This document shows, one piece after another, positions 51,900 through 64,000 of a stretch of 64,000 nt of DNA. The position numbers and the translations under genes are program-made. The DNA is taken from assembly GCA_024305405.1 (NCBI GenBank), contig JAKNDB010000088.1, positions 1,878,001-1,942,000 on the forward strand. Direction: 5' to 3'. The first letter of the stretch is position 1; every line of letters starts with the position of its first letter. The DNA comes from Dirofilaria immitis. Lineage: Eukaryota; Nematoda; Chromadorea; Rhabditida; Onchocercidae. The notes below the pieces were generated by a model that was not told where the DNA came from, did not search any database, and saw only the letters and a program-made list of their open reading frames with translations.

Positions 51900-53083
51900 T
51901 TGCTATCAAATGCAGATATATAATCAATCATTCAAATATATTTTAATGTTTGATTTTTTTTATTAAAAAGTTAGTTTGACAATTTTCAGAATATTTTCGA
52001 TCAGAAATGTAAAAAAGATTAATTTAAATTTAATTTTCTAATGCATTAACATACAACAAATAGTTTCCTTTTTTCCAAAAGATAAATTTAATTTGAATAT
52101 TATTTCAAAATTTTAATTAAATTTTAATCGATTACATTTTTATATTTGAAGGAAATATTTTGATTTCCTAAAATTCCAATTTAAAAATAATTGCTTTAAA
52201 TTAATTGTTACTTATTCTATGCATTATCTAAAAATTTAAATTAATTTGATAAGCTATCATTTTGTAAATTACCTGGAAGAATTTGATAAAATTAAACAAA
52301 TCGAAAATGACATGTTTTAATTAAATTTTTTTAAATGATTAAAAGATATATTACGTTTGAGTTATATACGTGAAACGTTCACGTGTACTTACTTGTTTAA
52401 GCTACACTTATGAAAATTAGCATTATTTATTAAAAGAAATGCAAAACATTATAAATAAATATATTTGCAAAAATAATTGAAAAGGAAAATTGCCAAGCAA
52501 ATAATAGGAAATAAGTAAATAGACTTCAATCAAGAAGTTTTACCTTTTGACATTCAAAATTTTGTTCTCTTCAAGTATTTCTATAATTCTAATAATATTA
52601 GAAGTAAATTTTACCATACGTGAATATTACGTCAGCAAATAATTTTATTTGATATGAAGTAAGACGTGTAAACTTATACATACATACTTATTGTTAAATG
52701 AATACGTGTTTTTACATGTATTTTTTACGTGTACAAACTTTTATACATATACGTGAATAATTCGCATTTGTATCTTCATTTTACGACTGTTTGATGTATT
52801 TTGATAATTCTATTTTTATATATTATGTATTATGTTTTTAAGCAGACAGAATATGTAAAACATGTACACGCTTATTTACATTGAATATATACGTGTTTTC
52901 ATATTTATTTTTACGTATATAGACTTTTTATATACGTGTAAATAATTGTCTTGCATTGTTGTTTCATATAGCTGAATATATTTATTCTAAAATATTAGCA
53001 AAAATAATTGTACAATATAATTTGATTATCATCTATTATCATAACATATCAGTGATATTCTAAAAATAATATTCTCATTCTTA
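51900..53083. other. Intergenic downstream of the dehydrogenase gene
   Basis: No gene seen. Includes a hairpin ACGTGAA-ACG-TTCACGT at 52368-52384 and a diverged direct duplication of a TACGTG-rich segment (separate entry). Confidence 0.5.
52660..52950. repeat. Diverged direct duplication rich in TACGTG
   Basis: The copy at about 52665-52765 (AATACGTGTTTTTACATGTA, then TACAAACTTTTATACATA, then TACGTGAATAATT) matches that at about 52860-52955 (ATATACGTGTTTTCATATTT, then TATAGACTTTTTATA, then TACGTGTAAATAATT). Offset is about 187 bases. Confidence 0.6.
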
Positions 53084-56000
53084 TCAACAAGCACAGTTGA
53101 TGAATACTTTGATAGCTTCACCTGTTTTAGCATATTTAAATGCTTCTATAGCTTGATCAAGTTTGTAATGTGCCAATGTTAATTTGTCTAATTTAATCTT
53201 TCCTGATCGAATCATTTCAATTGCTGCTGGCCATCTAAATTACGCATAATATATATGATAATGATGTATTTCTGTAAAATTGATATATGATAATATAAAT
53301 TAATAATTATTATTATCATCTAATGAATTAAAATCACATTATCTTGCTGTAAAATAATTAAACGAATAGTAATTATCTTATTGTTATGATTACGATATTG
53401 TTATGATAAGCTTATGACAATGATAATTATTATTTAGTAAGTAAAAGTAATTATTTTATAGTAATTCAGATAATGTAAGGTTATATTCGTAATTATTGCT
53501 CATTCAACATTACAGTAACAATTATGGTAATCATTAGATAATAAATGATAATCGCCGTAATCGTTACTTAATTATTTTCAAAATAATAATTGTTATTATT
53601 TTAATTAATAAGTAGGAAAAATAAATATGATATATGAATGTTAATATTTAATTGTTGCACTATCAATATTATCAGTATCATCCATTAATTCATCGGTTCT
53701 CTCGATTTATAGTAAATTAATCAGCAACTAAAAAGCTTTCATTATCAAGTTTTTTTCGTTAAAAAATGAGTAACCGAATTATTTACATAATTTCAAACAG
53801 TCGTATTGGAATATTTGATAGTACCATAGTGATTGATAAGTAAACAAGTAAATGTGATACTAAATTATTTTAAGATAAACGTTGCAACGAGTAACTAAGT
53901 TATTTAGGTAAATAAATAAATGAGTAACCAATGAGTAGCTGAGTTATTTAAGTAAATAAGTAAATGAGTAAAAAGATTATTTAGTTATTTTAAATTATCA
54001 AACTTACGTATTAGAATATTTAATTACACCCTGGAGATTGATCTCTTAGCAACAACCTCAAGTATCGGAATACTGACATATTCAGCACCCAATGCTACCA
54101 ATACAATTTTACCACCATCTTTAACGGCCTAAATTTAAAACAAATCTTAAAATTACAATCCTGAAATGGCTAATAATAATAAATATAATTTAAAAATAAT
54201 AAAAATTCTTAACGAATTAAAATATGAAAATCGCTTTTTTAAAAAGAAAAAACTTTTTATTACCTTTAAAAAAATTAAATATTTTTTTAGAATTTAAAAT
54301 TACGAAAAAGATGTGAATAATTTTAACCGATCGATAATTTTAATTCACCTTAATAGCTAATTCAATACTTGATTGTGCACCACAACATTCAATAACAACA
54401 TCTGGCGCTTCATCATCCAATTTTTCGACAATAATTCTTGTAGCATCTTGTATGCTAAGATCTTTAACATTAATCGTTTCATCTGCACCAACTTCTTTAG
54501 CAATTTTTAATCGATGATCCATAATATCAGTAATTAATGTCATTGTTGCATTAGTCGATTTTGCTATCATCATCGAGATTAAACCAACCGGGCCTAGAAA
54601 TAATATTTCTCACATGAAAATTTAATCCTCGTTCCTTTTTTTTTTTGGAAAATATTTTCTATTTTATGCAATTAAGATTCTTTCACAATGCTGAGAATAT
54701 TAATTAATTAATTGTTTGAATAGAAATTTTTGAATCCGATTGGAAAATATGCTGATAATATTAAAGAGAAGTAAGATAAAAAAATTTTGATGGAAAAAAA
54801 CTATTTGATACGATAAGCTCTTCCTTATATTTTTTTTCGTACAAAATATTTGCATTATATCGGAGTTAATTATCAGAAGTTTCATGTAATTAAGTACCAA
54901 TTATTATCGATATTACAATTCTCCTCTTGTATTGTTAATTTTAGTATTTTTATATTGCAATATTTTGATGTTACAATTAAACATAGCTATTTCAATAGTA
55001 TAATTGAAATTAACCTGCACCAAGTACCAATACTTTATTACCAATTCCGATATTTGCTTTACGACAAGCATGCAATGCAACACTAAGTGGTTCCAAGAAT
55101 GATGCTTCCTCCATTGACATATTATTTGGAATTCTAAATGATAATAAAATTAATAATAAAGAATTAATTAAAATTATAGAATATCTGAATTGATAAAAAA
55201 TTAATTATTTGTTAATTTCTTTAAATGTATTTTCATAGAATCTTCAATGATTAGAAGTGATATTTGCTTATCATAAATTTTTGCTTATCGTAATTATTAG
55301 GATTGTCAGAATTATTATCGTGATATTTGCTATCATAATTATTAGAATCCTCATAATTATTGTAGTGATATTTGCTATACAAAAAGATTATCATAAATTT
55401 CATCATAATTATTATCGTACTTGCTATCATGATAATTAGAATTATTATAAATTAATGGATAAACTAACTTAAAGCAATAATCAGCATCAATGGTGACGAA
55501 TTGTCGTAAAGCACCATCGGTAGGTGGAAGTGCAAAAATTCCATTTCATGACATAAGTTATATCGTCCACGTCTACATAACTGACATCTACGACATGGTA
55601 CACCTGGTTCTATTGCTACTCTATCACCTGTAATGGGAGAGAAATTTTTTTTTATCATTTATTATCGGTTGATACATTTAGCTCATTCATTACTCATCTT
55701 TAATAAATGAAATTTTTTTTTATCTATTACCTGTTGATCTATTTGATTAAAATATTTTAACACTAAATATTGATTATTTTAAATTTCAACTTTTCTTTTC
55801 TCCCAAAATTTTTTTCTGAACATTTTTTCAAATTTTATTATTTACATAATATATTTTTACTAATTATAAGAAAAATGCAAAAATTGGATTATAAAATTGA
55901 TTTGATAAGTTTGAAAATTTCGATTCGCTCATTTTTATTATTTTTATTTTTAAATTTCCTTTTGTTACAAAAATTTTAAAATAACATACCAACAGCAAAT

Positions 56001-56239
56001 CCTTTAACGTTGGGTCCAAGACTGGATACGATACCACTACATTCATGACCCATTATCATTGGCTTTAATGGCTTAAAAGGTCCAATTTCACCGCGAGTCC
56101 AAAAACTTAAATCTGTACCACAAATACCAACGATCGATACATTAATCAATAATTGACCTGTTTTCGGAATTGGTATTTCACGTTGTTCCATTCTAAGATC
56201 ATTCTTACCGTGTAATACGCATGCCAAGTTTGTACTCAT
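53084..56239 (-). CDS. Sorbitol dehydrogenase-type zinc alcohol dehydrogenase
   Basis: Cytosolic medium-chain dehydrogenase, probably oxidising polyols such as sorbitol with NAD. Exons 56239-55990, 55627-55469, 55133-55015, 54593-54349, 54128-54008 and 53234-53084 (stop 53086-53084). Catalytic zinc ligands are expected at C40 (GICGTD) and H65/E66 (GHECSG). A structural zinc lobe is intact: C95, C98, C101, C109 in CRRCQLCRRGRYNLC. The cofactor fold carries VLVLGAGPVGLI. The ending reads AHYKLDQAIEAFKYAKTGEA as in sorbitol dehydrogenases. Two homopolymer losses break the frame: the A run at 55534-55538 (T run on the coding strand, before ALPPTDGALRQF) and the C run at 54029-54031 (just before GVIKYSNT). 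Restored length is 348, matching the family. Close relatives (other polyol or threonine dehydrogenases) cannot be excluded. Confidence 0.87.
53760..53995. repeat. Degenerate tandem repeat in the last dehydrogenase intron
   Basis: Units of about 43-45 bp reading GAGTAAC(T/C)(A/G)AGTTATTTA(G/A)GTAAATAA. Clear copies start near 53887 and 53932, weaker ones near 53767 and 53966. Confidence 0.6.
55253..55450. repeat. Low-complexity tandem repeat in dehydrogenase intron 2
   Basis: Repeated GTGATATTTGCTATCATAAT and TTATTAGAAT pieces, copies beginning near 55257, 55319 and 55364. Non-coding on both strands. Confidence 0.6.
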
Positions 56240-59043
56240 CTTCTTTCCTTTTTGTTTATTTTTTTGCTACAAAATATTTTACAATCCGAAATGGTATTAC
56301 TGTAACTCTGAAACAATTTATTATAATTATTTAAATAATAATTAAAGAAATAATATTTCGATGAGCTTATAAACTAGCAATATATGGGCTAAAAATTAGT
56401 GATACATCTTTATTTAATTACAGTAACTAATATTTTTTCATAATTTTTTTGATTGTTAAATAAAATATATGAATAAATTAATTTATTAATCTCAATAATA
56501 TATTTTAGATAAGATATGATAGCGAAATGATAGCTTATTTTGAATTGATATTTTAAATATAATTTGATCTCTTATTTCTTGATTTTAATTCTTTTCTTGT
56601 TTTTTAAATATAAACACAAATTTAAAAAGTAAAAATTGATGGAGAAATTAATAAATTGAGAATTAAAATCAATGTATGATATCATAGTTGATGTAATAGA
56701 AATTATAAATAAATTTAAATAGGAAAATGGTCGATCATTTCTATTTCGAATTTAATATTTTAATTTAATTTTTTATTCTCTGTGCTTCTTTTAATATAAA
56801 ATTAAGTCTACTGTGCAAAAATCTCTGGCAGATAATAATTCTTGATATGCATTTAAAGAATTAAAAATATATTTGATCGAAATGAAATGTTTTTAATAAT
56901 CGATATGATTTTTTTCTTATAATAATTATAGTCCAAAGTAATTTTACAATTAATTTTATCCAAAAATAAATGTCATTCTCGAATTTTACAATTTAAAAGA
57001 AAAATTCACTAAATTAAATTAATCAAACAGCAAATTCGATTGTATACTACTTTACAAAAGATAAACGATTGACAAAATTCCGGTTTAGTTATCAATTCAA
57101 AATAATCTATCTGAAAAAAAAAGACATCAACCGATATTATATTTATTTGAAAAAAAATACGTAATGCCAAAGAAAACAGGAAAATCATTGTGAATTTTCG
57201 GCATAGCATTCGATAATAAACTTTTGTCAATGAACTTTTTATTTACCTTACTTTTTGTCCTTTCATATTGAGAAAAGGAAAATTAACAGAAAAATTTTTC
57301 GTATCATTGATTAATATTCATTTATTTATTTTTAGTATGAAACTAATAATATTTTCATTAAGTAAAAAGGAATTTCATAATTTTCATTATTTATTTTAAT
57401 AATTTAAAATTTGCGAGTCTTTTTTATTTATTATTGAAATTCTAATTATAAATCAAAAATCTTTTTCACTATTCATTGATGGTGGGAAATGTGGAATGAA
57501 TTAATTCTACTAAACTTTGAAATAGAAGGATATTAAATTAAAGGAAATTAGAAAAAATCAGAATGATATTACATATTGTTTAAGCTTAGGCTTTTTTAAA
57601 ATAAATTATGATTCTGATATTAATTATTTTGTGCAAAATATGAAATGCAATGATATGATTAGATAAATAAAATATAATAATATCAACAATTAATATCATA
57701 AAGAAAACTTAAGGTATGATAATATCATAGATATATTAACGTGTAACAGTACTTCACGTACGTTTTTTAACTATCATGAGATATACTAACTTGTTATTAT
57801 GAGTGATAGAAAGTTTTAAATTACTAATATTTATTTAATCATTTTAATTGATTAAACTACTTTTTTCCTGATTTTTGATATTAAAAAGTAAATTTTATAT
57901 TTTTAACACATTTTTTTCTGAAATAATAAATTGATTTATTTCTTTATAAAAAGCAATATTATTCATTTATTTTTTCAATTATAAATAATATTTTAATTTG
58001 GCTAGTAATTAAATTGTTAATTGATACCATAAATGATTCATAACCATAATTGATTTCAATTGACAATTTAAATACAATTACAATACTAAACCATTAAATA
58101 ATTTTTTTTTAAATTTGCTCGTTTTTTTGGAAAAATTTCCAGAATTTTTAAATGACAGTAAATTTATTTTGAGGTTTTTCAAAAAATTATTTCAAAATAT
58201 TTTATTGATATGTGCCATTTATAATTATAAAATTTTATTTTTTATCTTTGCTTTATAAAATGTTTTATGCTTCGTTTTATCAAATTTTAAATAAAATGCA
58301 AATTTTATTGCTTTTTAAAATTTTATGAACTAATATTTCTATTTTATGTGTTTGTTTTTTTTGCTTTAAAAAATTTTAGAACAGCAAGAAATTTGTATAT
58401 TTAATATTTCTATAAGTCTTGCAATAAGCAAATTGCTGCATAATTTACTATACAAAATTCTTGCATTATTCATGTTTAAGTATTTCTGTATTCTAACGTC
58501 TGGAAAAATTAATTTACTACTAATATAGAGCATTTAAAAATTACAAATTTTATTTGCATAATAAATTTATTTGATAAATAATCAATATGAGCATTAAGTT
58601 GCAAATAGAAAGTGAACATATGCTATTGCAGATATATGTAAGAGAACATAAGATGATAAAGTATATAGTTGTGATAACAGTTGCAGAATGCAAATTAATT
58701 GCAAAATAATTGTAGGTTGTAAAACAGTTGCAAACTGCAAATTGCAAATGAAATTATAGGCTAATTGTTTGCAAGTTTAAAAAGAAAAGAATGAATGAAA
58801 ATGTTAACAAAATAATATGATGAAGATAAAAATAATGATAATACGATGAATATGATAATGATAAAAATGATGATAATACAACGATGATGATGATAATTAT
58901 GAGGATGATATTTGAAAAATAACAAAGTTTTTGAACTAGAAATTCGTAAAAAACATTCCATTTTGTTCTACATCAATTCATTCAATGGCGTTCACTGGAA
59001 AAACAAATAGACAATAACTGAAAACAAAATAAAAATATTTGTA

Positions 59044-59118
<75 letters not shown>

Positions 59119-61400
59119 GTATCATCACTTGTATGAAATATGATAGTAATTAACAAATTCAGAAAGATGCACTTTTGCTTTTTCTATTTGCTTGCTGGAT
59201 TACGGCTATGATAAGTCATGATAGTTAATAAATATCAACATTGCAATTTGATATTTTAATCATTGCTTTTTATCATATCTGAATTGCTGATATATGAATC
59301 ATTCATGATTAAGAAGATTATCAATTACCAAATGCAGAAAACAATCAATAAAAGAAAATTATTAATGCAAACAGTTAACAGTTAAAGAGATCGATGTAAA
59401 CATTGATCATTTTGGCAGAAAATAATCAATATAAACATTAATTATTGGCGAGAGATTAATGATCGAGTAAACATAATCATCAAGATGAAGTCATTAACAT
59501 AAATTACAGGAAGAGGAAATAATTTTGTACAAAAGAAGAAAATAATAGATCAATGATTTTCTCGATATTTCAGCTAATAATTCCCATCATTATCAATATA
59601 TTAATGACAATCTCATTTTATTTCTTATTGCTAACAGTATGGATTCATTATTATTTCGATAAATTTTTTTCTTTTTTTGAGTAAACGATTATTCTTCAAA
59701 ATTTTACAATCAAAAAATTTTAACTTAAATTATTGGTATTCAAAACGAAATGTTAGAAGTACTTTGAAATTTATTCCGATCGTTTCTCTCTTCGCTTTTT
59801 GATTTTTATTTTAATTTCAAATTTCGATTGTCATATAATTTGAGTGATATGCATTAATAGAATTTGAGAAGATGAGGATTAGAACAGGAAAAGATCCTTG
59901 GATTGACATTTATCCTATTTTGCTCTTATTTTGTTATATTGCATCAATATTCTCATTTGCGACCAGCAGCAATATTTTCTCGTTTTTTCAAAAATTTTCA
60001 AATAAATTTATGAAATTTCGGATATTTCTAAATTCTGATAAAAATTTTAAATTTCACTTTTAATTTATATTCTTATTTAAGAAATATTATATTCAATAAA
60101 ATTATATATTATTTATTGTTGCAATCAAATGATTTTTAATTCATCATCAACTTGCATTACACTGAATATCATAATTGATATTAAATATATTTATGGTAGT
60201 GAAAAATCGCTCATTCATTTTTATCAAAGCAATGATAAAATAATCCAAAATGATAAATGTATTTAATACGAAAAAAATTATAAATGTTAAAGAAATTAAA
60301 TAGCAACATGTAATGATACAAAAATTTGCCGATAGTTGTCAACTTTATTTCGTCTTCATTTCCTTATCAATATTACCAGATTAGAATGAATTCTATTTTT
60401 CCTGTTTTGAAGATAAAATATCGCAATTATTTCTATCATAATCGATATCACAAAAAATCTTGGAAAATGATATCGCAAATTATTATCATAAGACTGTGCT
60501 TGAATATTTAATTAAATTTACATATTGCATATATATTGATTGCTTGCAGTATTACAATTAGACAACAAACTTATTTATTGAAATATCGAATGTTGACTTT
60601 TCACAGAATTCAAACGTTGTATATGTTAGAGTATCCATTTTATTAGGCTAAACTGCAAATAATTTAGATTAGATTTGATGTATGCAATTTATTTAGAAGT
60701 GTGTCTGAACTTTTTCATTGCCATTTTATTTTCGTTTATTTTTCATTGTCAAATGTATTGTTGTAATTGAATTAATAACGAATTTTTTGAAGTCAGAAAA
60801 ATCGATGTTGCTGTACTTAACATTAATGAGATTTTAGATTTTACATTCATTGTTTGGATCAATTTTAATATAAAAATTCTAAAAAATAGTAGTAAAAAAG
60901 GCTGTAATATTTGAATTTTTTAGATACATTTTCAATGCAAATTTGATAAATGGATAAAAATTATTTTGATTTGCAACAATCGATTGCAAAAGTTCATTTT
61001 TTTGTTCCTTGACAGTGAGTGAATGAAACTTTTGAAAAAATTTACAGAAAGCACTGATGAAATTATTTTAGATTTTTAACGATTTTATTTTTTCTTTTCA
61101 AAATTGATAAAAATATGTTAATCGATATTGAAATAAAAGAAAGATTATGTTAGAAAATACTTTTCTTATTACAAATATTAATCCACAGTGATAACAGTTG
61201 TTGTTTAAGTTTGTTATGAAATTTAACAGCCATTTTTTTTATTTGTTCGTCAGTTTTCGTTATTCAAAGTATATTTGACTTTGACAACAAACCATACGTT
61301 TTTAAATTAATTTTATTTTTGCAGTTGCAAAAAAAGCGAAACAAAAAAGCAAGAAAGGTTTAGTTATCAATTAGTTATCAATAATAATGATAAATTTATG
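56240..61400. other. Long intergenic region, no gene seen
   Basis: About 5 kb of AT-rich sequence upstream of two divergent genes. It contains repeated TTGCAAA/TTGCAGA pieces at about 58665-58755, GAT/ATG trinucleotide low complexity at about 58815-58910 and a GT microsatellite (separate entry). Open frames are short and have no family resemblance. Confidence 0.5.
59040..59115. repeat. (GT)n-(AT)n-(GT)n microsatellite
   Basis: GTGT run, then ATATATATATAT, then a longer GT run ending in GTAGATG. Confidence 0.97.
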
Positions 61401-61410
61401 CAGTAACAAA

Positions 61411-64000
61411 ATGACTATCGTTTATCTTGGCATTTTTCTTATTATCACATCTATTCATTGTTACTTGGATGTACCACTAGAAGCAAAGATGACAACAGTA
61501 TGTCTTTAAATTTTATTATTGTTTCTTTAATCCAGTCGATTAAACAATTTGTCTAATTCTTAACTGCTTTTTTATTACTCATAAATACCGTATTTTGAAA
61601 CTTTTTCCATGTCTCTTCTTAATGAATGAATACTGTATACGCAAAGATCATATGAATATGATTGCATAAATCAGCGATTTAACGAATGATAGTTATTAAA
61701 TAATAATTATCTTTATCAGTTATCAAAACTGTTTTTCTTAAAAATAAAGAACAAGGGAATTTAAAAAGTTTCTTGCTCTTTATTCTTAAAAACTTTGTTT
61801 CAAAGTTAAGAATGTAAAAATTTAATTTGCCATAATTTTTTTCGTTAGGTTGAAATGATACTTCATCATGGTTATCCGGCACAAAAATTTCATGCATATA
61901 CCACTGATGGTTATATTTTAGAACTTCATCGCATTCCATTTGGCAAAAACAGTTAGTTTATTTTTTCAAATTTTTTTATAACATTTTATTTATATGATAT
62001 AAAAACTATTGAAAATAAATTTACTCATTCAGTTATGAATATGCTTCCCTTATAACAATCTTATTGTTTATCAAAAATATTCTGGAATCACTTGACCATT
62101 GATCGATTGACATGTAATTTATTTTATTGCTAATTTTTCTCGCATCAACTATTTCAGCATTTTCTCATATGTCCTAATATCACTTTTTCCATTCTGATAT
62201 AATGAATATATATATATTGAAGGCTAAATATTATAAGCATTTACAAGAATATCAATGGTTTATATCTATTTGAAAATTTTCAGATTCTTTTACTAAATGT
62301 CGACGGAATCGGCCAGTTTTCTTACAACATGGCTTACTTGGCTCAAGCGCTGATTGGGTGGAAAATCTTCCAAATGAATCATTCGGTATATTTTTCTATC
62401 AGAATTTCATAAAAAAAAATAAATTACATCAAAATATATTCAAATCAATATAACAATCGGGAAATTTTCTTTATATGCAATATAGAAGCATCTTGGTGAA
62501 AAAGATTTTATTTAACGAAGGATTTACTTTTTGTCTACATTATAAAATGAAATACAGTCAGATACTATCACAATTGTTCGAGAATATTGATTGTGGAGTG
62601 AGTTGAATGATTGCTGATATTGAATAACCACTGCTTGAAACATTACCAGTTAACAGTGGGAAGCATCACTACCAGTTAAGCATGACAAGCTCCTTTTATA
62701 TCGGTGATCCTCAGTCTTTGTAGTGGGCAGTAGCTTTGCAACACATTAATTATACGTGAGATTTAGTTATCAGAAGAAAGAATGAGAGATAGACAATATT
62801 TGAGATCGTTACAATATTCTGGACAATTAACATGGCTTTCAACATCATAATCAGTGCACATTAACTTTATCAGCAGACCGGAAGATGGAAGAACAAAAAG
62901 GCATTCGAACTGGGATTCAGATAAATGGTTCATTAATCTGAGAGATATTCCAAATTTCTACTATTCAAAGTTTCGACATATTTTATATCATAAAACAGTT
63001 TACGTTTTATGACGTAATAATTTGAAAATGCTTTTAAAAAAATACAGCTAAGAAGCTATACTGTAGGAAAGTTAAGTCAGGTTAAGCTATAGGAAAGTGT
63101 AACCTGATATAGTATGGTGGAACAAATTATTTTCATATCAATAAATTAATAAGCTTCTTTTATTTCTTATGCATTAGGTGATAGTTACATTATAGTTCTT
63201 TTTTTCAATTGATATTTTAATTATTCTTTGTTCCTTTCTAACTTTATTTAATTTTTATCATTCATCCTGGCTGATGCTGGATTTGATGTATGGCTTGGTA
63301 ACTCACGTGGAAATATATACTCATTAAATCATATAAATTATTCAACAAGCGATGAATTATTTTGGAAATTCAGGTAACTAATGAAAATTTATAAATAAAA
63401 AATAATAGCTTAAAAATCAATATAAAATATTGTAAACAAACAGAATAAAATCTACACGAAAACGTTAATATTCATCAATACTGCTATTCTTTTTTTTTTT
63501 TTTCAAATTTCAGCTGGGATGAAATGGCAAAGTTTGATTTAGATGCAATGTTTAATGTGGTATTAAATGAAACTAAGCAAAATAGTTTATATTATATAGG
63601 ATATTCTCAGGGTACATTGATTATGTTCGCCAAACTTTCACAAGATTCAAATTTTTCATCAAAGGTATTTTTAAAGATCCATATTGCTTAAAATTTAAAA
63701 ATAAAGTAATCATTGTTTTTACGATGAATTCCATTAATTAATTAAATCAAAAACTAAAAAATTAATTCATCTAATATTTTCACGAAATTATATATATGTG
63801 CAAATTTGGAAATATTTTGTGACGGAAATAATCTAAAACAAATGAATTCTGACTTGTATAAGCCACCTGGATATAGGTTAATTCCAAAAAAATCACAGAT
63901 ATAATTTTAACAAAAATTTAAATAATAAAAATTTTTAGATTCACAAATTTTTGCATTAGCACCAATTGGAACTGTTGCTTATGTTAAGGGACTGTTACGA
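61411..64000 (+). CDS. Acid (lysosomal/gastric-type) lipase, 5' part
   Basis: Secreted or lysosomal alpha/beta-hydrolase releasing fatty acids from acylglycerols or cholesteryl esters. A TTTATGCAG acceptor at 61403 precedes the ATG by 7 bases. Exons 61411-61497, 61849-61951, 62284-62385, about 63259-63373, 63514-63664, and 63939 off the right edge. Signal peptide [19 protein letters not shown]. Family blocks: [20 protein letters not shown], then [33 protein letters not shown], and the nucleophile elbow GYSQG with Ser167. The catalytic Asp and His lie beyond the window. Two flaws: the acceptor before CATTCATCC reads TTTTTAT instead of TTTTTAG, and the T run 63948-63952 needs one more T to read [10 protein letters not shown]. 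Confidence 0.87.
62560..63110. other. Less AT-rich stretch inside the lipase intron
   Basis: Composition is more balanced than other introns, with no open frame. It contains a direct repeat of the type AAGCTATA(C/-)TGTAGGAAAGT / AAGCTATAGGAAAGT near 63050-63110. Could be a degraded inserted repeat. Confidence 0.35.

Overview
The window is AT-rich nuclear DNA of a nematode, probably a spirurid or filarial-type species. The evidence is short exons with GT..AG introns, acceptors ending TTTCAG or TTTTAG just upstream of several start codons (the pattern of spliced-leader trans-splicing), and proteins that read closest to nematode or metazoan families. I used no database, so the species assignment is an inference. 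Most genes were found by joining short exons in phase by eye; long single ORFs explain very little of the window.

Layout. (1) 0-2 kb, minus strand: a paired-box gene of the Pax-1/9 class, running off the left edge. (2) 6.4-9.1 kb, plus: indoleamine 2,3-dioxygenase, complete in 7 exons, with a decayed copy of exon 2 in its second intron. An isolated START-domain-like exon lies tail-to-tail with it. (3) 10.3-12.7 kb, minus: a single-pass membrane protein with one juxtamembrane EGF domain, then a two-exon gene for a 72-residue secreted cysteine-containing peptide. (4) 14.3-30.5 kb, plus: four collinear genes, INTS12 (Integrator PHD subunit), BAG1 (Hsp70 co-chaperone), PUF60 (U2AF-like splicing factor) and HINT3 (histidine-triad hydrolase). 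They are mostly RNA-processing and housekeeping genes and could be an operon-like block. (5) 31.9-38.3 kb, minus: a 13-exon double-BTB protein. (6) 39.9-49.1 kb, plus: condensin subunit CAP-G. (7) 49.1-53.1 kb: a long non-coding stretch with a striking palindromic GATA, E-box and TATA cluster. (8) 53.1-56.2 kb, minus: a sorbitol-dehydrogenase-type zinc alcohol dehydrogenase. (9) 56.2-61.4 kb: non-coding, with microsatellites. (10) 61.4-64 kb, plus: the 5' part of a secreted or lysosomal acid lipase running off the right edge.

A recurring oddity is the single-base loss in homopolymer runs inside otherwise well-conserved exons of BAG1, PUF60, HINT3, CAP-G, the dehydrogenase and the lipase. These losses break the literal reading frame. 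Six or more unrelated housekeeping genes show the same error class while introns and splice sites stay intact, so base-calling or assembly error is far more likely than mass pseudogenisation. Corrected lengths quoted below assume this.

No clear new multi-gene system is present. The most interesting leads are the decayed exon duplication in IDO, the orphan START-like exon, the small secreted peptide beside an EGF-type membrane protein, and the palindromic promoter-like cluster at 51.6-51.9 kb.
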